In this document: one piece after another, positions 1-7,370 of the stretch
Position numbering within the stretch: position 1 is the first letter of the stretch
Layout: every line of letters starts with the position of its first letter
Source of the DNA: Chromohalobacter canadensis
Lineage (GTDB): Bacteria; Pseudomonadota; Gammaproteobacteria; Pseudomonadales; Halomonadaceae
NCBI RefSeq assembly: GCF_034479555.1
Contig: NZ_CP140151.1
Coordinates: forward strand, 3,531,166 to 3,595,165
DNA: 64,000 nucleotides
Direction: 5' to 3'
Notes under the pieces: model-generated
The model's database searches: none
The model's input: the letters and a program-made list of their open reading frames with translations, nothing else
Told to the model about the DNA's origin: nothing
Made by a program: the position numbers and the translations under genes

Positions 1-802
1 CCTTGGCGTTGCGAATGAACGGATAGGGGTTGGTCTGGTAGCCGGGCAGGATGACGCGCTCGGTGAGTCCCATATCCTCGATCATCGCGCGGAGCTTAGC
101 TTCTTCGTCGCCCTTGCCCTTGCCCAGCAGGACCAGCGGGGTCGTCACGCCGCTGGCCTTGTAGGCGCGCAGCAAGCGGTCATGGCGCTTGCGGGCTTCA
201 AACGTGCCGACATTGATCAGGTATTCGCCGTCCGGCACTGGCGCCGATTCCTCGGCCATGCGCAGGAAGGGCTCTCGCTCATAGGGGTTGTAGATAGCGC
301 GAATCTCGGCCGGTTGCAGTCCGATGACGTTGAGCAAGTTATCCTTGACGCCCTGTGAGACAGCGACGACGTTGCGTCCGCTATAGAAGCGATGCACCTT
401 GGCGAATGCCTTGGCGCGCTGGTCGGAATCGCTGAATTTCGCCGAGATATCGCTCTTGATCCAGAACCACAGGTTGGGGAATGTCAGATGTCGAGTGATC
501 TTGTCGCAAGAACATGACAGCACGACATCCGGACCGAAAGCGCTCAATGCGTGTGCGATACGCGCGGCCTGCCATTTTTCCACCAGCGGCGTCGACAACA
601 TCTTGCTGAAACGGTTGATGACCCCGAGATTCTCGATCTCCAATCCTTCCGGCAGACGATGTTCGATCTTGTTGCGCAGGATGAAGACCTTGACGACATG
701 GCCGCGCTGGCGAAGACCGTCGGCCGTATAAAGCAGCGATTTTTCTGCGCCGCCGCCGTATAGATCGGCAATGACGAAGGCAAAGCGTTTGGGCGTTGGC
801 AT
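1..802 (-). CDS. Glycosyltransferase family 4 protein (3' end beyond window)
   Basis: Only the first ~267 codons are in the window and the reading frame stays open to the left edge. The N-terminus (MPTPKRFAFVIADLYGGGAE) has the GT-B opening seen in GT4 enzymes, a beta strand followed by a Gly-Gly-Gly-Ala-Glu loop. Around residue 200 there is the hinge strand (YLINVGTFEARKRHDRLL), followed by VLLGKGKGDE, typical of the nucleotide-sugar-binding second Rossmann domain. GT4 enzymes of this kind extend LPS core, O-antigen or capsule chains at the inner face of the cytoplasmic membrane. The start is the ATG preceded by an AGGGA-like site. It follows the LPS-type kinase gene by 28 nt on the same strand, so the two are probably co-transcribed. 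The substrate cannot be read from the sequence. Confidence 0.85.
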   Translation of the reverse strand, partial: MPTPKRFAFVIADLYGGGAEKSLLYTADGLRQRGHVVKVFILRNKIEHRLPEGLEIENLGVINRFSKMLSTPLVEKWQAARIAHALSAFGPDVVLSCSCDKITRHLTFPNLWFWIKSDISAKFSDSDQRAKAFAKVHRFYSGRNVVAVSQGVKDNLLNVIGLQPAEIRAIYNPYEREPFLRMAEESAPVPDGEYLINVGTFEARKRHDRLLRAYKASGVTTPLVLLGKGKGDEEAKLRAMIEDMGLTERVILPGYQTNPYPFIRNAK

Positions 803-830
803 GAATGTCTTCCCTGGTGGGGGCTAATCC

Positions 831-1535
831 CTATAGTGCGAGTTGGCGAATCAGGTACGCTTCGGCGAAGGCCCGGTAACGCTCGCCTTGCAATTTCGTG
901 GGGCTGAGCATGGCTACAATGGTCTGGCGGCGTTGGCTCGCATCTTGTGGCAGGCGTTTGACGTGGGTGTCGATCCAGACGATCTCGCCAGTGTCATCGA
1001 GCAGCAAGTTGCCATAATGAAAGTCGCGATGATAGTAGCCGTGACGAATCAGGGCCACGGCGTCGTCACAGACGCGTTGCAGGAACGCCAAGCGTGCTTC
1101 TTCTTCCTGGCGGCGAAAGTAATCCGCACCGGACTCGCCTCGGCCGAGGTGTTCCATGGCCAACAGTGACCCCAGCGGGTTGAAGGGGTTTAAGGCCACG
1201 CCGACTCCACGGCATTCGATGGCGCGTAGCCCGGCCCGGCGGATGCAGGCATTGGCTCGCCATTCCTTGAGGGCATCGAAACCGCCCAGCAGGCGTTTTT
1301 CCAGGATGTCGCGAATCCACCACTTGATAGGGTGGCGCCGTACCGTGTACTTGTCGGCCACCAGTTTGAATAGCGTATTCGACGCCGCATCGAGAAAGAA
1401 GCGACTGCTGCCCACCGCTTCCATTTGTCGTGTCGTGCCGGGTTGCGACAACGTGAGGCGGGAAGTGAACGCAAAGCGTGTGCGCATGTAATACCAGCGC
1501 GCAACGCCATTGAGCGAGACACGATACAACGGCAT
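831..1535 (-). CDS. LPS-core-type kinase (WaaP/InaA-like fold)
   Basis: A 234-residue protein with the eukaryotic-like kinase catalytic loop His-Arg-Asp-Phe-His-Tyr-Gly-Asn at residues 169-176 and a DFG-like Asp near residue 189 (IVWIDTH). This is the arrangement of the WaaP/RfaP/InaA lipopolysaccharide kinase family, which phosphorylate heptose or Kdo of the LPS core in the cytoplasm. The usual N-terminal nucleotide-binding lysine is not obvious. The ATG at 1535 is preferred because longer in-frame extensions would run into the divergent manC gene. It sits directly upstream of the GT4 gene and divergent from the GDP-mannose gene, so it belongs to a surface-polysaccharide locus. Which sugar is phosphorylated is unknown. 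Confidence 0.75.
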   Translation of the reverse strand: MPLYRVSLNGVARWYYMRTRFAFTSRLTLSQPGTTRQMEAVGSSRFFLDAASNTLFKLVADKYTVRRHPIKWWIRDILEKRLLGGFDALKEWRANACIRRAGLRAIECRGVGVALNPFNPLGSLLAMEHLGRGESGADYFRRQEEEARLAFLQRVCDDAVALIRHGYYHRDFHYGNLLLDDTGEIVWIDTHVKRLPQDASQRRQTIVAMLSPTKLQGERYRAFAEAYLIRQLAL

Positions 1536-1683
1536 GAGTGGCGATCTGCCTCGTTCGGGAAACAAGGCGCTAATCCTCGGGAAGCGGGGGAAGGTTGTCA
1601 AGGCAATGTCATGACAGGACTGGCGCCTGTCGTGGCGGCTGGTTACCGTACGATCAGAGATATCCCCGGATGAGGAAGATGCC

Positions 1684-3096
1684 ATGCTGACGCCCGTGAT
1701 TCTCGCTGGCGGTAATGGAACGCGCCTGTGGCCACTGTCGCGACGCGATACGCCCAAGCAATTCCTGGCCCTGCTTGGCGAGCGGAGCCTGCTGCAGGCG
1801 ACGCTTTTGCGCTTGGAAGGGCTCGAGGTGGCGCGTCCCATCGTCGTCTGCGCGGATGCGCATCGTTTTCTGGTCGCCGAGCAGTTGCGTGAAATCGACT
1901 GTGAGGCGGATATCGTGCTCGAACCCGAGGGACGCGACACCGCGCCGGCTATCGCCATGGCGGCGCTTTGCCAGCAGGCGCGTGAAGACAGTGCGAACCG
2001 AAGCGCGCCTCTGTTGGTATTGCCTTCCGATCATCATCTCGACGAGGTGGCGGCGTTCCACGCAGCATTGAAGACGGCGCTGCCGGCGGCGGGGCGAGGT
2101 GACTTGGTGACGTTTGGCATCGTGCCGACGCGAGCGGAAACCGGTTATGGCTATCTGGAAGTCGCCGATGTCACGGCGGGTTTGCAGCCGCTTATACGCT
2201 TCGTGGAAAAACCGGATGCCGCCCGCGCACGTGAATTTGCCGATGACGGCCATCATCTCTGGAACAGCGGCATGTTCTTGTTACGCGGTGATCGTTACCT
2301 CGAAGAGCTGAGACATTGGCGCCCGGCCATGCATGCCTCGGTGGAGAAGGCATGGGCCGGGCGCAGCACAGATCTCGATTTTCTACGCCCCGAGGCGGGC
2401 GCATTCGCCGAATGCGAGGCCGAATCCATCGACTACGCCGTCATGGAAAATACCCGGACCGGTGTCGTCATCCCCCTGGCGGCGGGATGGTCGGATGTCG
2501 GGTCCTACCAGGCACTGTGGGACGTCGCGTCGAAAGACGATGACGGCAATCTGCTGCGCGGCGACGTCATCGCGGAAGATACGCGAGACGCCTGGGTACA
2601 ATCGCAGTCGCGCCTGGTCGCGACGCTCGGGATCTCGGATCTGGTCGTCGTCGAAACCGCTGACGCCGTGCTGGTGGCGGATCGTCACCGCGTTCAGGAA
2701 GTCAAAACCCTGGTCGCGCGTCTGCAATCGCTCGGGCGTCAGGAGGGTATCGCTCATCGACGTGCCTATCGCCCCTGGGGTAGCTACGAATGCGTCGAAC
2801 AGGGTGCACGCTTTCAGGTCAAGCATATTCGCGTACATCCTGGCGCCCGGCTGTCGCTGCAACGCCATCATCATCGCGCCGAGCACTGGATCGTAGTCTC
2901 GGGCACGGCGCGTGTTACTCGGGGGGACGAGGTCTTCCTGGTGGGTGAAAACCAGTCCGCATACATTCCTCTGGGCATCGCCCATCGTCTGGAAAACCCC
3001 GGTCGCATCGAGTTGGAACTCATCGAAGTGCAAAGCGGTGCCTATCTCGGTGAGGACGATATCGTGCGCCTCGATGACGATTATCGGCGCGACTGA
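1684..3096 (+). CDS. manC: Mannose-1-phosphate guanylyltransferase / mannose-6-phosphate isomerase
   Basis: A 470-residue bifunctional enzyme of the AlgA/ManC/CpsB (type II phosphomannose isomerase) family. It isomerises fructose-6-P to mannose-6-P and makes GDP-mannose from mannose-1-P and GTP in the cytoplasm. The N-terminal nucleotidyltransferase signature GGNGTRLWPLSR is at residues 9-20 and the FVEKP sugar-binding motif near 177. The C-terminal cupin has PWGSYE, HHHRAEHWIVV and the metal-site tail ending in DIVRLDDDY. Length is normal for the family. It is transcribed away from the kinase/GT4 genes. A phosphomannomutase is needed to complete GDP-mannose synthesis and is not in the window. 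It is the last GC-rich gene before the AT-rich island. GDP-mannose could serve the neighbouring glycosyltransferases. Confidence 0.95.
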   Translation: MLTPVILAGGNGTRLWPLSRRDTPKQFLALLGERSLLQATLLRLEGLEVARPIVVCADAHRFLVAEQLREIDCEADIVLEPEGRDTAPAIAMAALCQQAREDSANRSAPLLVLPSDHHLDEVAAFHAALKTALPAAGRGDLVTFGIVPTRAETGYGYLEVADVTAGLQPLIRFVEKPDAARAREFADDGHHLWNSGMFLLRGDRYLEELRHWRPAMHASVEKAWAGRSTDLDFLRPEAGAFAECEAESIDYAVMENTRTGVVIPLAAGWSDVGSYQALWDVASKDDDGNLLRGDVIAEDTRDAWVQSQSRLVATLGISDLVVVETADAVLVADRHRVQEVKTLVARLQSLGRQEGIAHRRAYRPWGSYECVEQGARFQVKHIRVHPGARLSLQRHHHRAEHWIVVSGTARVTRGDEVFLVGENQSAYIPLGIAHRLENPGRIELELIEVQSGAYLGEDDIVRLDDDYRRD

Positions 3097-3138
3097 TAGA
3101 GAACGTTTTGTATCAGGAGCCATGATCAAGCGGAGAGA

Positions 3139-3155
3139 CTTAATCAGCCCTTAAG
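3139..3155 (+). promoter_or_regulatory. PmrA/QseB-type box upstream of dgkA
   Basis: CTTAAT-CAGCC-CTTAAG matches the published PmrA consensus YTTAAK-N5-YTTAAK at both half-sites. Ten nt downstream is TATCCT (3166-3171), a 4/6 match to the -10 hexamer, so the box covers the -35 position as expected for an activator-dependent promoter. The box ends 52 nt before the dgkA ATG. Binding is inferred. Confidence 0.7.
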
Positions 3156-3206
3156 GTATCGAGTCTATCCTACTAGCTTCTTTGTAAATTTGGACGTGTT
3201 GACAAA

Positions 3207-3578
3207 ATGGCTGATCTAGATAAATGGAATGGAACAGGTCTCGTACGTTTAAATAAAGCTCTTTTTTGTTCTCTAAAAGGCTTGAGTGCTGCCTGGGTGC
3301 ATGAGTCGGCATTTCGTCAAGAATTAGTGGTCCTTGCATTGTTGATGCCAATTCCTACCTTTGGGGATTACTTGCCTATAGAAAAAGCGATGATGGGGGC
3401 ATCTCTCATCTTGCTATTGGTAGTGGAGCTTATAAATTCAGCTATTGAAGCTGTTGTGGATCGCGTGGGAACGCAATGGCATACATTAAGCGGCCGAGCC
3501 AAGGATCTTGGGTCAGCATCGGTTTTTATGACATTTTTGCTTGTTGTTTGGGTCTGGTTTAATATTTTAATGAAGTGA
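3207..3578 (+). CDS. dgkA: Diacylglycerol kinase
   Basis: A 123-residue three-helix membrane protein with the DgkA signature ELINSAIEAVVDRVG near residues 75-89. It phosphorylates diacylglycerol to phosphatidic acid at the inner membrane with ATP. Phosphoethanolamine transferases release diacylglycerol from phosphatidylethanolamine, so DgkA recycles the by-product of EptA, which is encoded 5 kb away in the same island; dgkA genes are also known beside mcr-type genes. It is the first gene of the AT-rich island and stands alone behind a PmrA-type box. The ribosome-binding site is weak. It converges with the following PAP2 gene with only 10 nt between stops. Confidence 0.93.
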   Translation: MADLDKWNGTGLVRLNKALFCSLKGLSAAWVHESAFRQELVVLALLMPIPTFGDYLPIEKAMMGASLILLLVVELINSAIEAVVDRVGTQWHTLSGRAKDLGSASVFMTFLLVVWVWFNILMK

Positions 3579-3588
3579 TTTCAGTCAT

Positions 3589-4368
3589 CTAGTGGTCGTT
3601 TGAAGTGTACCTTGTTACGTCACTTTGAAAGACTTTAAAGGAGTGAAGCGGCCATACTGTTAAAATGCTTGCAATAAGTATTGCGAAGTAAATGGAAGAG
3701 CTTTTATTGGTTTGGTGCTGAGAAAATTGGTGCAAAAATAGATAGAAAAAAAGGCAAGCCCATCCTGTCCCTAAAAACACCCCGCCGACAATATCAGTTA
3801 ACCAGTGCGCATTCAGATAAACTCTAGAAAAGCATATAAGGAACAGTAATGAAAAGATGGTGAGGCCAGTCAATATTCTGTGTTTAACATTAAAGTGATG
3901 AGTAAATAGGAGGAGGATGCACAAGTAGAGCGTTATGTTTAATGTGGTGTGACCACTCGGAAAAGAAAAAGTCTCCCAGTTTTCATACAGCCCCACCATT
4001 GGGCGACTTTCATGTATTAAAAACTTCAGTAGAGGAACCGTTAAAGATATGCTGGTCATGGTTAAGGCTAAAAGTATAGCGGGTGCTTTTTCTTTCCTTA
4101 CGAGCATGGATATTACTATTGCTGAGGATATTATGCCCACTACGATGCCATCACCAAGTTCAGTTATGCTTAGCATGAAGTTGAATAGAAAAGAACTCTG
4201 GTGCTGTGCAAAGAGGTTGTGTATGGTTCCATTTATTCCAGTAAACCAATTAGTAGTTTTAACTATCAATGATAGTATCAAGAAGAGTGAAAAGCATGTT
4301 GCTGAAAGTATCAAGAAAGATCTTGGTGATCTTGATGAATTGCCAGATACAGCGATTGTCTTTTTCAT
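3589..4368 (-). CDS. PAP2-family membrane phosphatase
   Basis: A 259-residue multi-pass membrane protein with all three PAP2 motifs: KFLIHESRP (KX6RP), FPSGHT (PSGH) and SRVYLNAHWLTD (SRX5HX3D, motif 3 His and Asp). Such enzymes dephosphorylate lipid phosphates (phosphatidic acid, phosphatidylglycerol phosphate, undecaprenyl diphosphate or lipid A) with the active site on the periplasmic face; the substrate here is not identifiable. It is convergent with dgkA and divergent from nothing immediate; the upstream 96 nt hold a weak PmrA-type direct repeat overlapping a hairpin. Base composition is AT-rich like the rest of the island. It is not closely similar to the other two PAP2 proteins in the window. 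Confidence 0.9.
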   Translation of the reverse strand: MKKTIAVSGNSSRSPRSFLILSATCFSLFLILSLIVKTTNWFTGINGTIHNLFAQHQSSFLFNFMLSITELGDGIVVGIISSAIVISMLVRKEKAPAILLALTMTSISLTVPLLKFLIHESRPMVGLYENWETFSFPSGHTTLNITLYLCILLLFTHHFNVKHRILTGLTIFSLLFLICFSRVYLNAHWLTDIVGGVFLGTGWACLFFYLFLHQFSQHQTNKSSSIYFAILIASILTVWPLHSFKVFQSDVTRYTSNDH

Positions 4369-4413
4369 TTTAAAGCTCAGGTTGGAGGTGTTAAGGGGTT
4401 TTGTTTCTATAAT

Positions 4414-4430
4414 GTTAAGAGAGGCTTAAA
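4414..4430 (-). promoter_or_regulatory. Weak PmrA-type direct repeat upstream of the PAP2 gene
   Basis: Read on the minus strand the sequence is TTTAAG-CCTCT-CTTAAC, 6/6 and 5/6 against YTTAAK-N5-YTTAAK. It ends 46 nt before the PAP2 start, the same spacing as the stronger boxes nearby. The -10 at the expected offset (CAAAAC) is poor, and the repeat overlaps a hairpin, so this is tentative. Confidence 0.35.
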
Positions 4431-4440
4431 GCCTCTCTTT
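4417..4440 (-). terminator. Hairpin after the GT2-LABN-GT39 operon
   Basis: A perfect 9-bp stem (4417-4425 with 4431-4439) with a 5-nt loop, 26 nt after the GT39 stop. There is no long U-tract on the minus strand, so termination would be weak. It overlaps a possible PmrA-type box. Confidence 0.45.
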
Positions 4441-4464
4441 GACGGGATTTTAGGGTGGTGATGA

Positions 4465-6174
4465 CTATTTTGTCGTGGGAGCTTCGTATAGCGGCGCAGA
4501 TTTTTTATTTCCTGGGCACTGAGAAAAAGCGCTTCCGGGAAGAAGCCACCAATGATCACTGTTTTGAATACCCAGATCATGCTTTTCGGATTGATCGATA
4601 CAAGCTTCCCCTTTTGCCTGATCTGCTCGTGTTAATATCCAACGCTCATCGGGAGACTGTTTAACCCATGCGTAAGCACGTTGTAATTGTTTTTCTAATG
4701 GGGTTTTAAAGCCGAATTGCACGACGGGTTGTTGTGCTTGTAGCACAAATTCTTCATCGAAATCCGGGAGCGCCAATGAAGCGTTTTTTCCTGTTATGCG
4801 CTGAACATTTTGCATCATATCGTGAGGCGACCTGGCCGTATTCATTAGTACATAGCCCCATGTAGACCATGAAACCCAGAAGGCCAGCATCCATATTACA
4901 AATATCAACATTCCACGGTGCGGTTTTAACCAGAGGATGAGGGGGATAGACAGCGCACCAATCGTCATCCACCAATTCCAAGGCACTACTCCATAGTGCT
5001 GCGATAATTCGTTTAGGCTACTGACTCCATAACCACCTAAGACTCCTGCAGTTAGTAAAGTGCCTGAAATGGCAATGATAGTAAATGTTGCCAGATAATT
5101 GAGACCCTTTTGTTGCAATAGGCCGGGTATGGACGGCGCGACCGCCCATATTAACAATGGGATTGTAGGCAATATATAAACGCCTCGTTTGCCTGGCGAC
5201 AACGAAAAAAACAGAAGGATCAGCAATATTGCGCTTAAAGGCATCCAAATCTTAGCATCGCGTCTTCTCAATCGACGCTGCCAGTGTTTAATAAGCCATG
5301 GGAAGGCCAGTATTAGAGGTAGCCATGCCCAAGGAATGACACTGGCTAGATAGTAATACCAAGGGTTCAAGTGATGCCATGAATTGGCATATCTTTCGCC
5401 CGTCTGTTTGAAAAGGATATTATCCCGATAAGCTGTGAGACTTGAATCGTCTCCAAATGTGGCGATCAAGACCATGGGCACGACCCACAAGCTAACCGTC
5501 AAGATAAGTAATGAAAAACCCTTTATATACTGTTTCCATGTAGGGTGATGCACTACTCCTTGTTTATAGAATAATATCCAGCCGGGTATTAACGCCAAGG
5601 GCAGAAAGCCTACCCCCTTGGTCAATATACCGATGCCCATTGCGATCCAACTGACATACCACCAGATATTCTTGGCGTCAATTAATGAATAGCGTAGAAA
5701 CCCGTAAGCCCCTAACGTAGTAAAAAAAGTGAGAGACATATCTATTTGTGCCGTCCGAGCTTGAAGAGCAAATTGGAACGTGCTCAACAGGGCAACGCCG
5801 GCTAATAGTGCGATGCGTATACCGTAGAGTCTTTTCGTTAAATCTGCTACTAAAAAGAGAGTTCCGAAAGCAGCAAGTAGAGACGGGAGCATGAATCCCC
5901 AACGTACCGAGCCAGTTAGAGCAATACCTATTGCCATTGCCCACATGAAAACAGGGGGTTTGTCGGGATAAATTTCGCCGGCGCGATGAGGAAACCAAAA
6001 CTGACCCGTCTTAAGCATTTCGAGTGCGTTGAGTGCAAAGCGTGGTTCATCTGCTGGCCATGGATCACGTAACCCCAGTCCAATCGCTAAAATCACAAAA
6101 CCGCCCAGAAAAAAAAGGCACCAAAAAAATCGGGTATGGCGAGCCACCGTTATTGGCAAGAGCGAAAAACGCAT
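4465..6174 (-). CDS. ArnT-like membrane glycosyltransferase (GT39/GT83, PMT superfamily)
   Basis: About 569 residues with ~12 hydrophobic segments in the first 410 residues and a soluble C-terminal domain. The first periplasmic loop has DPWPADEPRFA, the acidic Asp-Glu plus Arg motif of ArnT/PMT enzymes, followed by YPDKPP, which is also typical of ArnT. These proteins transfer a sugar from undecaprenyl phosphate to lipid A or another acceptor in the periplasm. It is the last gene of a tight minus-strand operon after the GT2 and LABN genes. The start is either GTG 6186 (overlapping the LABN stop) or ATG 6174 (4 nt after it); neither has a strong SD. No Ara4N biosynthesis genes are in the window, so the donor sugar is probably something else. 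Confidence 0.88.
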   Translation of the reverse strand: MRFSLLPITVARHTRFFWCLFFLGGFVILAIGLGLRDPWPADEPRFALNALEMLKTGQFWFPHRAGEIYPDKPPVFMWAMAIGIALTGSVRWGFMLPSLLAAFGTLFLVADLTKRLYGIRIALLAGVALLSTFQFALQARTAQIDMSLTFFTTLGAYGFLRYSLIDAKNIWWYVSWIAMGIGILTKGVGFLPLALIPGWILFYKQGVVHHPTWKQYIKGFSLLILTVSLWVVPMVLIATFGDDSSLTAYRDNILFKQTGERYANSWHHLNPWYYYLASVIPWAWLPLILAFPWLIKHWQRRLRRRDAKIWMPLSAILLILLFFSLSPGKRGVYILPTIPLLIWAVAPSIPGLLQQKGLNYLATFTIIAISGTLLTAGVLGGYGVSSLNELSQHYGVVPWNWWMTIGALSIPLILWLKPHRGMLIFVIWMLAFWVSWSTWGYVLMNTARSPHDMMQNVQRITGKNASLALPDFDEEFVLQAQQPVVQFGFKTPLEKQLQRAYAWVKQSPDERWILTRADQAKGEACIDQSEKHDLGIQNSDHWWLLPGSAFSQCPGNKKSAPLYEAPTTK

Positions 6175-6178
6175 AAAG

Positions 6179-6466
6179 CTATTCACTTTTCGTTGATTTC
6201 ATGTGTGTTTCATTACGGATTAAAATCATGTTACGCATGTAGATAAAAAGCCCTGCTCCTTGGCCAACGATAAACACGGGGTCTTGTCGATAAATTGCAT
6301 AAGCAAAAAGCGTAGCGCCTCCGCCTAGACTTAATATCCAAAACGCGTTGGGCACAATACTGCGTCGCGCCTTCTCACTTGCAATCCACTGGACCAAGAA
6401 ACGGGCCGAAAAAAAGCCTTGTCCAAGAAATCCAATAATCATCCAGATTAAGTCGTTTTTAAACAT
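6179..6466 (-). CDS. Small LABN-domain membrane protein (lipid-A-disaccharide synthase N-terminal-like)
   Basis: A 95-residue protein with three hydrophobic helices and the conserved LABN pattern: GQGFFSARFLVQW, SEKARRS.VPNAFW, and DPVFIVGQGAGLFIYMRN near the C-terminus. Stand-alone LABN proteins commonly sit between a GT2 and an ArnT-like gene. A role in handling or flipping the undecaprenyl-phosphate sugar has been suggested by context but is not established. Here its start overlaps the GT2 stop by 8 nt and its stop lies next to the GT39 start, so the three genes are translationally coupled. There is no independent SD, which supports coupling. Confidence 0.88.
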   Translation of the reverse strand: MFKNDLIWMIIGFLGQGFFSARFLVQWIASEKARRSIVPNAFWILSLGGGATLFAYAIYRQDPVFIVGQGAGLFIYMRNMILIRNETHMKSTKSE

Positions 6467-7217
6467 ATTTGCCGGAGTCGTTGTCAGTAGGGTATGAATC
6501 CACCAGCGGCATTAAATTTGCCGGTAGTCGTGATCGGCGGCGCAACCACATGACACCTAGAATATCTATAATTCCTACCCAAAGTCTGTCATGTAAACCA
6601 TAGTGTGAGTGTCCGTTTTGACGTTCTCGGTGGTTTACATTCATAGAAATACAGGTCCCTCCCTGCGCTTGAATAAGCGCAGGTATAAAGCGGTGCATAT
6701 GGTTAAAGTATGGCAGTTTAAGAAACGCATTTTTGTTTATTAATTTAAGGCCACACCCGGTGTCGGGTGTTGAATCATTCAGTAGTTTGCTCCTGATACG
6801 GTTGGCGATTTTTGAAGAAAACCTCTTATGCCAAATATCACGTCTTTTATTGCGGTGCCCAGCAATTACCGTGACTGTGTTAGTGCTCGCATATTGATAA
6901 AGGATAGGTATGTCTGCCGGGTCGTTTTGTCCATCGGCATCGATAGTCGCCAACCAATCCCCTTCCGCTAGCCTTGCCGCTTGCCAGATAGACGTGCTTT
7001 GTCCGGAGCTTTTGTGGTGGCGGTATGCGCGTAGCCGTGGATTTTTCCTGGCTTCATTTGCAAGCCAATTTTGGGTGTCATCTATAGAGCCATCATCGAT
7101 AACGATGATTTCGTGTTCAATTGAAACAAGTGCCTGATCAATTTCATCAAGCAACGTTGGTAAGTTTTCAACTTCATCTTTTGCAGGAATGATGACTGAT
7201 AGTGTTTTTGGTCGCAT
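6459..7217 (-). CDS. GT2 glycosyltransferase, polyprenyl-phosphate sugar synthase type (ArnC/DPM1-like)
   Basis: A 252-residue GT-A enzyme with SVIIPAKDEVENL at residues 7-19, EIIVIDDGSIDDT near 37-49, the metal-binding ATIDADGQNDP near 90 and DTGCGLKLI in the acceptor region. This is the pattern of dolichol/undecaprenyl-phosphate mannose, glucose or Ara4FN synthases. It lacks the two C-terminal membrane helices of ArnC, so it is probably a peripheral membrane enzyme. It would load a sugar onto undecaprenyl phosphate for the downstream ArnT-like transferase. It is the first gene of the operon, behind a clear promoter with a PmrA-type box. With a manC gene 4 kb away GDP-mannose is a possible donor, but this is a guess. 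Confidence 0.9.
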   Translation of the reverse strand: MRPKTLSVIIPAKDEVENLPTLLDEIDQALVSIEHEIIVIDDGSIDDTQNWLANEARKNPRLRAYRHHKSSGQSTSIWQAARLAEGDWLATIDADGQNDPADIPILYQYASTNTVTVIAGHRNKRRDIWHKRFSSKIANRIRSKLLNDSTPDTGCGLKLINKNAFLKLPYFNHMHRFIPALIQAQGGTCISMNVNHRERQNGHSHYGLHDRLWVGIIDILGVMWLRRRSRLPANLMPLVDSYPTDNDSGKYV

Positions 7218-7249
7218 GATTGCATATATAAAGTAGTGGCTTTGTCTTG

Positions 7250-7282
7250 ATTATAAATATTTTTTCTTAAGGTATTCTTAAG
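7250..7282 (-). promoter_or_regulatory. Promoter with perfect PmrA/QseB box for the GT2-LABN-GT39 operon
   Basis: CTTAAG-N5-CTTAAG at 7266-7282 (both half-sites perfect) is followed on the minus strand, after 10 nt, by a consensus TATAAT (7255-7250). The box occupies the -35 position and there is no good -35 hexamer, as expected for an activated promoter. The box lies 49 nt from the GT2 ATG. Confidence 0.8.
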
Positions 7283-7307
7283 CCTTTTGATGAATTTATT
7301 TGTTGCG

Positions 7308-7341
7308 CGTAAGCATGACTTAAGAAGTGGGGTGACATCAT
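7308..7341 (+). promoter_or_regulatory. Promoter with PmrA/QseB-type box for the pap2-eptA operon
   Basis: CGTAAG-CATGA-CTTAAG at 7308-7324 (5/6 and 6/6) is followed after 11 nt by CATCAT (7336-7341), a 4/6 -10. The box ends 47 nt before the GTG start of the PAP2 gene. It lies 25 nt from the box that serves the divergent operon, so each divergent promoter has its own box. Confidence 0.65.
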
Positions 7342-7370
7342 GAAGTATCCTTGTTATATATAAAGTTGAT

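Noticed and set aside
5996..6012. CTTAAG inside the GT39 gene as a regulator box
   Set aside because: Single half-site within coding sequence, no second repeat and no nearby start codon.
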